37,121 bases of DNA, from NCBI RefSeq assembly GCF_017635265.1, contig NZ_JAGBLU010000114.1:1-37121 (forward strand), read 5' to 3'. Numbering within the stretch: the stretch's first letter is position 1; the number at the start of each line of letters is the position of its first letter. The position numbers were made by a program, and so were the translations under genes. Positions 23,545-28,229 of this stretch are shown piece by piece. Source of the stretch: Butyrivibrio sp. (GTDB lineage: Bacteria > Bacillota > Clostridia > Lachnospirales > Lachnospiraceae). Below the pieces are notes generated by a model, which searched no databases, was not told the DNA's origin, and saw nothing but the letters and a program-made list of their open reading frames with translations.

Positions 23545-23618
23545 TACCTGAAATTGGGATCGAACCAATGGCCTTCTGCGTATGAAACAGACGCTCTTAC
23601 CAACTGAGCTATTCAGGT
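23545..23618 (-). tRNA. tRNA-Met(CAT), elongator-like
   Basis: Acceptor ACCTGAA/TTCAGGT, D-arm TAGCTCAGTTGGTAAGAGC, anticodon loop TTCATAC, T-stem ATTGG/CCAAT with loop TTCGATC. It has canonical features and no insertion. Confidence 0.93.
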
Positions 23619-23625
23619 AAAAAGC

Positions 23626-23743
23626 GGATACAGAGGGGTCGCAGACATCCAGGGGATGTCACGCTTGCGACTCCGAGCTTGCGAAGGGAACCCACAACCT
23701 CCCGGTTAACAGCCGGGCGCTCTGCCGATTGAGCTACAACAGC
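23626..23743 (-). tRNA. tRNA-Asn(GTT) with T-loop insertion and unmatched 3' end
   Basis: The 5' part is a good tRNA-Asn: GCTGTTG, D-arm GCTC/GAGC, anticodon stem CCCGG/CCGGG with loop CTGTTAA, and T-stem strand GTGGG followed by TTC. The same class of insert follows (GTCGCA/TGCGAC, GACATCC/GGATGTC). The sequence after the insert (CCCCT-CTGTATC) pairs poorly with GTGGG and GCTGTTG: at least three of twelve positions mismatch and several others are wobble. It is a pseudogene, or a tRNA needing editing or another 3' half. The 3' limit is uncertain. Confidence 0.6.
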
Positions 23744-23747
23744 TTAG

Positions 23748-23820
23748 TGCTGCCTATGGGGATTGAACCCATGACCTACGGTTTAAAAGACCGTTGCTCT
23801 CCCAACTGAGCTAAGACAGC
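23748..23820 (-). tRNA. tRNA-Lys(TTT)
   Basis: Acceptor GCTGTCT/AGGCAGC, anticodon stem ACGGT/ACCGT with loop CTTTTAA, T-stem ATGGG/CCCAT with loop TTCAATC, discriminator A. Confidence 0.94.
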
Positions 23821-23824
23821 TAAG

Positions 23825-23897
23825 TGGACTCGGACGATATCGAACCGCCTACGCGGAGATCTTCACTCTCCCGCTCTACCATTTGAGCTACAAGTCC
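23825..23897 (-). tRNA. tRNA-Phe(GAA)
   Basis: Acceptor GGACTTG/CGAGTCC, anticodon stem GGAGA/TCTCC with loop GTGAAGA, T-stem GGCGG/TCGTC (two wobbles) with loop TTCGATA. Confidence 0.9.
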
Positions 23898-23901
23898 ATA
23901 G

Positions 23902-23973
23902 AGACAAGGGCAGGATTCGAACCCACGATGGCGGAGTTGCAGTCCGCTGCCTTTCCAGCTTGGCTACCCTGTC
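23902..23973 (-). tRNA. tRNA-Cys(GCA)
   Basis: Acceptor GACAGGG/CCTTGTC, anticodon stem GCGGA/TCCGC with loop CTGCAAC, T-loop TTCGAAT, discriminator T as expected for Cys. Confidence 0.93.
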
Positions 23974-23977
23974 TTAA

Positions 23978-24048
23978 CTACGGCACTTGGAATCGAACCA
24001 AGATTACTGGAACCAAAATCCTGTGGGCTACCATTACCCCATACCGCA
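23978..24048 (-). tRNA. tRNA-Gln(TTG)
   Basis: Acceptor TGCGGTA/TGCCGTA with the U1-A72 pair typical of Gln; loop TTTTGGT gives TTG; T-stem CTTGG/CCAAG with loop TTCGATT; discriminator G. Pair 28-42 is A-A. Confidence 0.88.
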
Positions 24049-24058
24049 TGGTGCAGTC

Positions 24059-24280
24059 TTACTCGACTGCTATTATTCTTTCAATAGGAACTTCAAGATA
24101 TACAGAAAGTGCTACAATCCTATCAATGCTTGGAAGAACCTCTCCTCTTATGTATCTATACACAAGAGAAGTACTCGTTCCCAGGTATTCTGAAACCTCT
24201 GTAACTGTATGTCCGCTTTCTCTGATCAAATCTCTTATATGTATTCCTGTTTCTTCAATATCAATAACTGGATAATCCAT
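24059..24280 (-). CDS. Small XRE regulator within the tRNA array
   Basis: The 73-aa product (from MDYPVIDIEETGIHIRDLI) is a compact helix-turn-helix (HTVTEVSEYLGTSTSLVYRY, then GEVLPSIDRIVALSVYLEV) of the same small family as the genes at 25868, 30914 and 32219. AAAGGAG precedes the ATG at 24280, preferred to the upstream in-frame codons. It lies between tRNA-Gln and a terminator, so it probably shares a transcript with the tRNAs below it. Confidence 0.78.
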   Translation of the reverse strand: MDYPVIDIEETGIHIRDLIRESGHTVTEVSEYLGTSTSLVYRYIRGEVLPSIDRIVALSVYLEVPIERIIAVE

Positions 24281-24304
24281 TTTTCTAATCTCCTTTTTGC
24301 GCAC

Positions 24305-24338
24305 TAAAAAACCACTTAACCTCGCAAGCTAAGTGGTT
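24305..24338 (-). terminator. Terminator upstream of the array XRE gene
   Basis: Minus-strand AACCACTTA and TAAGTGGTT around an 11-nt loop, followed by TTTTAG. Confidence 0.8.
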
Positions 24339-24384
24339 ACAGATCATATCGACCTCGTGTATTTTTAATGCTCCGGATCATCCA

Positions 24385-24513
24385 TTATTCACTGGATCCT
24401 GGACCACTTTCCACCAACTTGCAATTTACATAACTAACAAAGCACTTCTGATTTTTGCAGAACTGCATAAACTGTTTGTTATTAAATTGCTTGCTGATAG
24501 TTACGTAGTACAT
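24385..24513 (-). CDS. Small ORF (42 aa) inside the tRNA array
   Basis: The ORF begins MYYVTISKQFNNKQFMQF and ends VNCKLVESGPGSSE. AAGAGG lies about 12 nt before the ATG. Nothing similar comes to mind. Its stop lies in a hairpin (ATCCA/TGGAT), and the terminator at 24305-24338 follows. Treat as a candidate only. Confidence 0.35.
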   Translation of the reverse strand: MYYVTISKQFNNKQFMQFCKNQKCFVSYVNCKLVESGPGSSE

Positions 24514-24605
24514 CTTAAAAATCTACCTCTTAACTTTCCGCTGACCTTTGGCAGCTCCATATCTTTGTTACACTTGTATTATCGTCCTGCCGGACCAGTT
24601 TGTAT

Positions 24606-24628
24606 AGTGTCATCGAATGACACTTTTT
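24606..24628 (+). terminator. Plus-strand terminator-like hairpin
   Basis: AGTGTCAT-CGA-ATGACACT followed by TTTT on the plus strand. No plus-strand gene precedes it. On the minus strand the same stem resembles a tRNA T-arm (loop ATTCGAT) without the rest of a cloverleaf, so it may be a tRNA remnant. Confidence 0.4.
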
Positions 24629-24648
24629 CATTAGCTATAAGGCTATAG

Positions 24649-24721
24649 TACAGACATCCTGACTCGAACAGGAAATACCTCCGTATCAGAGAGGCGTGAT
24701 AACCAATTTCACCATATCTGC
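24649..24721 (-). tRNA. tRNA-Ile(GAT)
   Basis: Acceptor GCAGATA/TGTCTGT (G1-U72), anticodon stem CCTCT/GGAGG with loop CTGATAC, T-stem TCCTG/CAGGA with loop TTCGAGT, discriminator A. Confidence 0.9.
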
Positions 24722-24725
24722 AAAG

Positions 24726-24798
24726 TATCCCCTGCAGGATTCGGACCCGCGTATGTGAGATTAGAAATCTCATGCCTTTTCCACTTGGCGAAGGGGAC
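24726..24798 (-). tRNA. tRNA-Arg(TCT)
   Basis: Acceptor GTCCCCT/AGGGGAT (G1-U72), anticodon stem TGAGA/TCTCA with loop TTTCTAA, T-stem GCGGG/CCTGC. The T-loop TCCGAAT has C in place of the universal T55. Confidence 0.9.
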
Positions 24799-24803
24799 AT
24801 AAA

Positions 24804-24875
24804 TGTTCCTCAGGCGATTCGAACGCCTAATTCCTGGTTCGTAGCCAGACAGTTTTTCCATTAGCTTAGAGGAAC
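24804..24875 (-). tRNA. tRNA-Arg(ACG)
   Basis: Acceptor GTTCCTC/GAGGAAC, anticodon stem TCTGG/CCAGG with loop CTACGAA (A34, normally made inosine by TadA), T-stem AGGCG/CGCCT with loop TTCGAAT. Confidence 0.92.
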
Positions 24876-24879
24876 ATGG

Positions 24880-24964
24880 CGCCGTGAACAGGGATCGAAC
24901 CTGTCTTCCCGTGAAGGAAACCGCTGATTAGCAATCAGGTGCCTTACCACTCAGCCACCACGGC
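24880..24964 (-). tRNA. tRNA-Ser(GCT)
   Basis: Class II tRNA: acceptor GCCGTGG/TCACGGC, anticodon loop TTGCTAA, long variable arm built on TTTCC/GGGAA, T-loop TTCGATC, discriminator G as in Ser. Confidence 0.92.
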
Positions 24965-24969
24965 TAAAG

Positions 24970-25054
24970 CGCTGCATGAAGGAGTCGAACCTTCTCTCCC
25001 GTAAAGGAGCCAGCGGTTTTCAAGACCGCGGCAATCCCGTTCTGCCAATGCAGC
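24970..25054 (-). tRNA. tRNA-Ser(TGA)
   Basis: Class II tRNA: acceptor GCTGCAT/ATGCAGC, anticodon stem GCGGT/ACCGC with loop CTTGAAA, variable arm GCTCC/GGGAG, T-loop TTCGACT, discriminator G. Confidence 0.93.
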
Positions 25055-25059
25055 TTGAG

Positions 25060-25177
25060 CATAACCCGTAGGGTCGCAGGCATCCAGGGGATGCCACGCT
25101 TGCGACTCCGAGCATTGCGCAGGGAACCCACACAAACTGTTTTGGAGACAGTTATGCTACCATTACATCAGGGCTAT
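25060..25177 (-). tRNA. tRNA-Trp(CCA) with 47-nt T-loop insertion
   Basis: Acceptor ATAGCCC/GGGTTAT, D-stem ATGT/GCAT with AATGGTA loop, anticodon stem ACTGT/ACAGT with loop CTCCAAA, T-stem GTGGG/CCTAC, discriminator G as in bacterial Trp. The T-loop is 54 nt (25073-25126). After TTC comes the insert with GTCGCA/TGCGAC enclosing GGCATCC-CCT-GGATGCC and the conserved GCTCGG. All tRNA stems close correctly across the insert. Confidence 0.87.
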
Positions 25178-25236
25178 ATTATTCTTTACACCTCTCTTTC
25201 CTCGTTATTTTTGTCGGTTATTCATGTATAAAAATC

Positions 25237-25253
25237 TTCTGCCTCTGGCAGAA
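25237..25253 (-). terminator. Terminator after tRNA-Leu(CAA)
   Basis: Minus-strand TTCTGCC-AGA-GGCAGAA followed by GATTTTTA. Confidence 0.75.
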
Positions 25254-25254
25254 A

Positions 25255-25329
25255 TACAGGCGGTGGAATTCGAATCCACACATAAACGAGGTTTGAGCTC
25301 GCTTCCTCTGCCAATTGGGATACACCTGT
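25255..25329 (-). tRNA. tRNA-Leu(CAA), short variable arm
   Basis: Acceptor ACAGGTG/CGCCTGT, anticodon stem GCGAG/CTCGT with loop CTCAAAC, T-stem GTGGA/TCCAC with loop TTCGAAT, discriminator A. The variable region is only about 6 nt, unlike the class II Leu tRNAs beside it. Confidence 0.87.
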
Positions 25330-25333
25330 GCAG

Positions 25334-25416
25334 TGCAGGATATCAGATTCGAACTGATACGGGCTAAGCCCAACTGGTCCTTAGCCAATTGCGTCTGCCA
25401 CTTCCGCCAATCCTGC
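25334..25416 (-). tRNA. tRNA-Leu(AAG)
   Basis: Class II tRNA: acceptor GCAGGAT/ATCCTGC, anticodon stem ATTGG/CCAGT with loop CTAAGGA, variable arm GGGC/GCCC, T-loop TTCGAAT, discriminator A. A34 in a Leu tRNA is unusual for bacteria. Confidence 0.9.
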
Positions 25417-25419
25417 AAG

Positions 25420-25498
25420 TACGCCCTAAGAGACTCGAACTCTTACGCTTTCGCAACAGATTCTAAGTCTGCCGTGTCTACCATTTCACCAAGGGCAC
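25420..25498 (-). tRNA. tRNA-Leu(TAG)
   Basis: Acceptor GTGCCCT/AGGGCGT (wobbles at 1-72 and 2-71), anticodon stem GCAGA/TCTGT with loop CTTAGAA, variable arm TGC-GAAA-GCG, T-stem AAGAG/CTCTT, discriminator A. Confidence 0.9.
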
Positions 25499-25501
25499 AG
25501 A

Positions 25502-25585
25502 TGTGACCGGCGAGACTCGAACTCGCAACCAACAATAGGAACAGAGACTTAAGCTCTGCGTGTATACCAGTTCCACCACGGTCAC
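25502..25585 (-). tRNA. tRNA-Leu(TAA)
   Basis: Class II tRNA: acceptor GTGACCG/CGGTCAC, anticodon stem CAGAG/CTCTG with loop CTTAAGT, T-stem GCGAG/CTCGC, discriminator A. Its first bases overlap the stop codon of the 17-aa ORF upstream. Confidence 0.92.
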
Positions 25586-25635
25586 AGATAATTCAGTTGT
25601 AAGCTCCTAAGTCGGAGTCGCAATAATCGTGTCAT
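25582..25635 (-). CDS. 17-aa Leu/Arg-rich mini-ORF before the tRNA-Leu block
   Basis: AGGAGAAAAGAC places a good ribosome site before the ATG. The peptide, MTRLLRLRLRSLQLNYL, has 7 Leu and 4 Arg in 17 residues, and the Leu residues use TTA, TTG, CTC, CTT and CTG. It ends inside the first bases of tRNA-Leu(TAA), followed by three more Leu tRNAs. It may act as a leader peptide sensing Leu or Arg tRNA supply. This is an untested idea; such a short ORF could be chance. Confidence 0.4.
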   Translation of the reverse strand: MTRLLRLRLRSLQLNYL

Positions 25636-25661
25636 GTCTTTTCTCCTATCAAATAACTAAG

Positions 25662-25743
25662 TGGGCAAGATGGGTGTCGAGCCCATTACCTCCGAAGAGA
25701 ACGGATTTACAGTCCGTCGCGTTTGCCGATTCGCTACTTGCCC
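25662..25743 (-). tRNA. tRNA-Tyr(GTA)
   Basis: Class II tRNA: acceptor GGGCAAG/CTTGCCC, anticodon stem ACGGA/TCCGT with loop CTGTAAA, variable arm built on CTC/GAG, T-stem ATGGG/CCCAT. The T-loop CTCGACA has C at position 54. Confidence 0.92.
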
Positions 25744-25746
25744 TGA

Positions 25747-25820
25747 TAATCCCCGCCGGAGTTGAACCGAGCATTTCAGCCTTGAAAGGGCTGTGTCCTT
25801 GCCATTTAGACGAGGGGACC
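25747..25820 (-). tRNA. tRNA-Glu(TTC)
   Basis: Acceptor GGTCCCC/GGGGATT (wobbles at 1-72 and 2-71), anticodon stem CAGCC/GGCTG with loop CTTTCAA, T-loop TTCAACT with a C-C mismatch at 49-65. It is the first tRNA of the array, 47 bp after the XRE gene. Confidence 0.9.
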
Positions 25821-25867
25821 ATATGCGGAGCTGTTTTTACTCACAGCTCCTTTATTCTATTTTTCTT

Positions 25868-26122
25868 TCAAGCACCTAACTGTGCCTGAACTCCGTTGTC
25901 AACGATGATTATGTCATCTATTAGAACATCAAATACCACCGCCAGTACAACCAGGTTGTCTATCGTTGGCATTGCTGTGCCGTGCTGCCACTTGTATATA
26001 GCTTGTGGTGTTGTGAAACCAAACAGCATCTGCAGATCCTTAACAGACAGTCCGGCATCCTGACGCAGCTTTGTTATGTTCCTTCCGGTTGCCGCCATAT
26101 CTATGGCAGGTATTGTAACCAT
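25868..26122 (-). CDS. XRE regulator heading the tRNA array
   Basis: This 84-aa protein has a helix-turn-helix (MAATGRNITKLRQDAGLSVK, then TTPQAIYKWQHGTAMPTIDN) and a C-terminal strand region (VFDVLIDDIIIVD). It is paralogous to the protein at 30914-31267, which shares QAIYKWQ and the DNLV segment. GGAAAGGAGCAGAA precedes the ATG. Two 29-bp dyads lie just upstream, so it is probably autoregulated. The tRNA genes begin 47 bp after its stop with no terminator between, so it may also set tRNA-array output. Confidence 0.82.
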   Translation of the reverse strand: MVTIPAIDMAATGRNITKLRQDAGLSVKDLQMLFGFTTPQAIYKWQHGTAMPTIDNLVVLAVVFDVLIDDIIIVDNGVQAQLGA

Positions 26123-26157
26123 TTCTGCTCCTTTCCGCTTATTGCATGAGCAAGCTT

Positions 26158-26230
26158 CACTAAACTCGACAAAACCTTGTCAAGTGAACTTGCATGGTTC
26201 GCACTAAACTCGTAAATACCTCGTTAAGTG
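26158..26230 (-). promoter_or_regulatory. Two 29-bp operator repeats upstream of the XRE gene
   Basis: CACTAAACTCG...GTCAAGTG (26158-26186) and CACTAAACTCG...GTTAAGTG (26202-26230) are near-identical, each an imperfect dyad (CACTAAAC against GTTAAGTG), with starts 44 bp apart. On the minus strand the first contains TTGACA, so bound repressor would cover a promoter. Confidence 0.7.
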
Positions 26231-26237
26231 CTCTACG

Positions 26238-26273
26238 CAAAAAAACGCCTACCTTTTTCACTTAAGGTAAGCG
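26238..26273 (-). terminator. Terminator upstream of the XRE-tRNA unit
   Basis: Minus-strand CGCTTACCTT and AAGGTAGGCG around an 8-nt loop, followed by TTTTTTTGC. It separates the XRE-tRNA unit from the genes to the right. Confidence 0.88.
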
Positions 26274-26312
26274 GTCGCTAAAACATGTTAATTTATCTGC
26301 CAGACCCTGGAT

Positions 26313-26468
26313 TTATTCCCACTGGGTTCGCCTATCAACAACATTTTCTCGCAATTGCCTGTCCTTAAATGAGTGCATGAAATATAATCCCCACTCTGAT
26401 CTTTTCAGGAGTGATGATTCATAACTTTCATTATGGAGGCAATAAATTCGATTCATTGTTGTTGTCAT
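26313..26468 (-). CDS. Possible small protein (51 aa)
   Basis: The product (from MTTTMNRIYCLHNESYES) is not recognised. GAAAGG lies upstream at a long distance. The ORF has a dyad-containing promoter-like region before it (26560-26576) and an intrinsic terminator after it (26238-26273), which supports a transcript. It could be a remnant. Confidence 0.3.
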   Translation of the reverse strand: MTTTMNRIYCLHNESYESSLLKRSEWGLYFMHSFKDRQLRENVVDRRTQWE

Positions 26469-26559
26469 GTCTCTGTTTTTCCTTTCCGGGAGCAGATTAT
26501 TTTTACTCCGCTTATCTCTTTCTATATCGAATAGTAACACTGAAATCCTTAGCTGTCTA

Positions 26560-26576
26560 TTATACTCGTAGTATAA
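26560..26576 (-). promoter_or_regulatory. Dyad over a -10 box
   Basis: TTATACT-ACG-AGTATAA is a perfect 7-bp inverted repeat overlapping TATAAT on the minus strand, directly after the phosphorylase stop. It is a candidate operator/promoter for the small ORF below it. Confidence 0.5.
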
Positions 26577-26601
26577 AGTCTACGCTCCGTCTCCGAGTGA
26601 A

Positions 26602-27366
26602 TCACTTATAACCTCTAAGTACATCCAGTCCCAGCAACAATGCTTTTTCATGGGAATCCGTCCCAAAACCTCTGGCATCATATTCATGAACATTTGCCAG
26701 AGAGTCTGCTGTGAAAAGAAACTGTCCGAACTTAGCGCATCGTTTTCTGCATACTGCAGCCAGCGCCGCACACTCCATCTCTACGACAGAACATCCTTCC
26801 TCCAAACGATACTTGACCATGTCCTTTGTCTCTCTGAAGAATCCGTCAGTGGTCCATGTCGTACAGGTAACAAATGGCAAGTCATGGGATTTAAAGCAGT
26901 CTTCTATTGCAGCAACCGGCTCTTCATCCAGCTCTATGTATCTTGACGCAGGAAGATAATGATATGAAGTTCCTTCATCTCTTAGTGCTCTAACAGGCAC
27001 AATGAAAGCATTCTCCGGGAGTTCGGCAAGTACTCCGCACGAGCCAACTGCTATAACTTTTTTGCAGCCACATGAGACTAATGAGTCCATTATCTGGGCT
27101 GCTGCAGGAGCTCCTATCGTTGATTGCACAAGACATATATCATCCTTTTCATGCAGAACATATATCTTTATATTGTGTGAAACTGTAATAAGTTCCTCTA
27201 CGACTTCAGCATTATTGTCTTTGGCATATCGATGCACCACATCTCCAAGAAATGTAAAAAGACATTTCTCTGGAAGCTGTATGCCTGCTAAATCATGATC
27301 AGGTGCAATAACCTCTGCAGAACAATCATCATATTCAAGTATTGGTATTTCATTCTTTATAATCAT
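26602..27366 (-). CDS. Nucleoside phosphorylase (PNP/UDP family)
   Basis: This 254-aa protein has the PNP_UDP_1 fold markers: a phosphate-binding STIGAPAAAQIM strand-loop, VIAVGSCGVL, and the nucleoside-binding CSVVEMECAALAAV, followed by FTADSL. Such enzymes split purine nucleosides or uridine with phosphate. GGGAGG precedes the ATG at 27366. It lies 17 bp after the GNAT gene and shares its attenuator-controlled transcript. The exact base specificity is not clear. Confidence 0.85.
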   Translation of the reverse strand: MIIKNEIPILEYDDCSAEVIAPDHDLAGIQLPEKCLFTFLGDVVHRYAKDNNAEVVEELITVSHNIKIYVLHEKDDICLVQSTIGAPAAAQIMDSLVSCGCKKVIAVGSCGVLAELPENAFIVPVRALRDEGTSYHYLPASRYIELDEEPVAAIEDCFKSHDLPFVTCTTWTTDGFFRETKDMVKYRLEEGCSVVEMECAALAAVCRKRCAKFGQFLFTADSLANVHEYDARGFGTDSHEKALLLGLDVLRGYK

Positions 27367-27383
27367 CGTTTTTCCTCCCACAA

Positions 27384-27932
27384 TTACAGAAACAGAACCA
27401 TGTTGATCTCATCAATATATGTACCGTCCTTAAGCTTGAAAGCTCTGAGGTTCTTGCCCATTTCCTGAAATCCCATCTTCCTGTAAAGGGCCAATCCCTT
27501 TTCATTATCTGCATAAGTGCCAAGTTCCATCTGCTCAAAGCCAAGCTCTTTTGCTTTATCGATTGCTTTCTTCATAAGCAATGTCCCAAGACCGCATCCG
27601 CAATATTCCTGCTCTATGGCAATTGCAAAATCGCATCTGTGCTTAAGTTTAATGTGGTTCCTGTGACTTGAAATAGAGCAATTGCCTACAGCCTTATCTC
27701 CATCGAAGACCGTAAACCACACTGAATCCTCAGCTTCAAGATTATCATTTATGATTCTCTTTTCTCTCTCAATATCCATGCTTATTTCTTCAGGGTATCT
27801 GATCAGAAAATGTGTCTCCTCTGCTGTCTTCACAATGTAATCCAGCATTGTCTGTGCATCCCTTTCCTCCGCAGATCTTAGCGTCAGATTCCTTCCATCC
27901 TTCAGTGTGATTCTTTCTTCTTCGATTCTCAT
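27384..27932 (-). CDS. GNAT acetyltransferase behind a leader-peptide attenuator
   Basis: The 182-aa product (from MRIEEERITLKDGRNLTLRS) has the GNAT core: the acetyl-CoA loop near EQEYCGCGLGTLLMKKAIDK (a Q/R-x-x-G-x-G/A variant), GFEQMELGTYADNEKGLALY and the YRKMGF segment. AGGAGG precedes the ATG at 27932. Upstream are a consensus promoter, a 33-codon leader ORF and an intrinsic terminator 20-60 nt before the gene. That layout fits attenuation as seen with inducible resistance genes. The substrate is unknown. Confidence 0.8.
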   Translation of the reverse strand: MRIEEERITLKDGRNLTLRSAEERDAQTMLDYIVKTAEETHFLIRYPEEISMDIEREKRIINDNLEAEDSVWFTVFDGDKAVGNCSISSHRNHIKLKHRCDFAIAIEQEYCGCGLGTLLMKKAIDKAKELGFEQMELGTYADNEKGLALYRKMGFQEMGKNLRAFKLKDGTYIDEINMVLFL

Positions 27933-27951
27933 GCTGCTCCTCCTTTGATGT

Positions 27952-27991
27952 AAAAAAATAGACCTCATCAAACATCCGCTTGATAAGGTCT
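27952..27991 (-). terminator. Attenuator-type terminator before the GNAT gene
   Basis: Minus-strand AGACCTTATCAA and TTGATGAGGTCT form a 12-bp stem followed by ATTTTTTTA. It lies between the leader ORF and the GNAT ribosome site, so it must be read through for expression. Confidence 0.82.
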
Positions 27992-28028
27992 TTGTAAACT
28001 CAGTTATTATGAATCAATAAAGCTATAT

Positions 28029-28130
28029 TCATCTATAACACGGCCTCATCTCGCACGTCAAATTTAACCCCTGATTAGTATTCACGGGCATAATATTGAC
28101 CATTCTGTTGACGAGACGAGTGTTTGCCAT
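28029..28130 (-). CDS. 33-aa leader peptide ORF
   Basis: GGAGG is 12 nt before the ATG. The peptide begins MANTRLVNRMVNIMPV and ends CEMRPCYR. It is the first ORF after a consensus promoter and precedes the intrinsic terminator of the GNAT-phosphorylase transcript. Ribosome stalling on it could free the downstream genes from termination. No homology is claimed. Confidence 0.5.
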   Translation of the reverse strand: MANTRLVNRMVNIMPVNTNQGLNLTCEMRPCYR

Positions 28131-28163
28131 ATAATCAGCTTTCCTCCGAAATTATTAGTTGTT

Positions 28164-28192
28164 AGTATACGCACCATGATAAGCGATGTCAA
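28164..28192 (-). promoter_or_regulatory. Consensus promoter of the leader-GNAT transcript
   Basis: TTGACA (28192-28187), 17-bp spacer, TATACT (28169-28164) on the minus strand. It is the closest match to a textbook sigma-A promoter in this window. Confidence 0.85.
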
Positions 28193-28229
28193 CTACTCCT
28201 GTTTTATTTGATAGCAAAAAGAAGTATCC

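Noticed and set aside
24605-24650. A truncated tRNA with T-arm GTGTC-ATTCGAT-GACAC
   Set aside because: No matching acceptor, D-arm or anticodon arm could be found; recorded only as a hairpin.
22412-25177. T-loop insertions as group I or group II introns
   Set aside because: At 46-49 nt they are far below the size of any such intron and show none of the core motifs.
25605-25630. A 12-nt match (TCGGAGTCGCAA) to the tRNA T-loop insert, on the opposite strand between tRNA-Tyr and tRNA-Leu(TAA)
   Set aside because: It lacks the rest of the insert and its pairing partners, and it lies within the 17-aa mini-ORF. Probably chance or a trace remnant.
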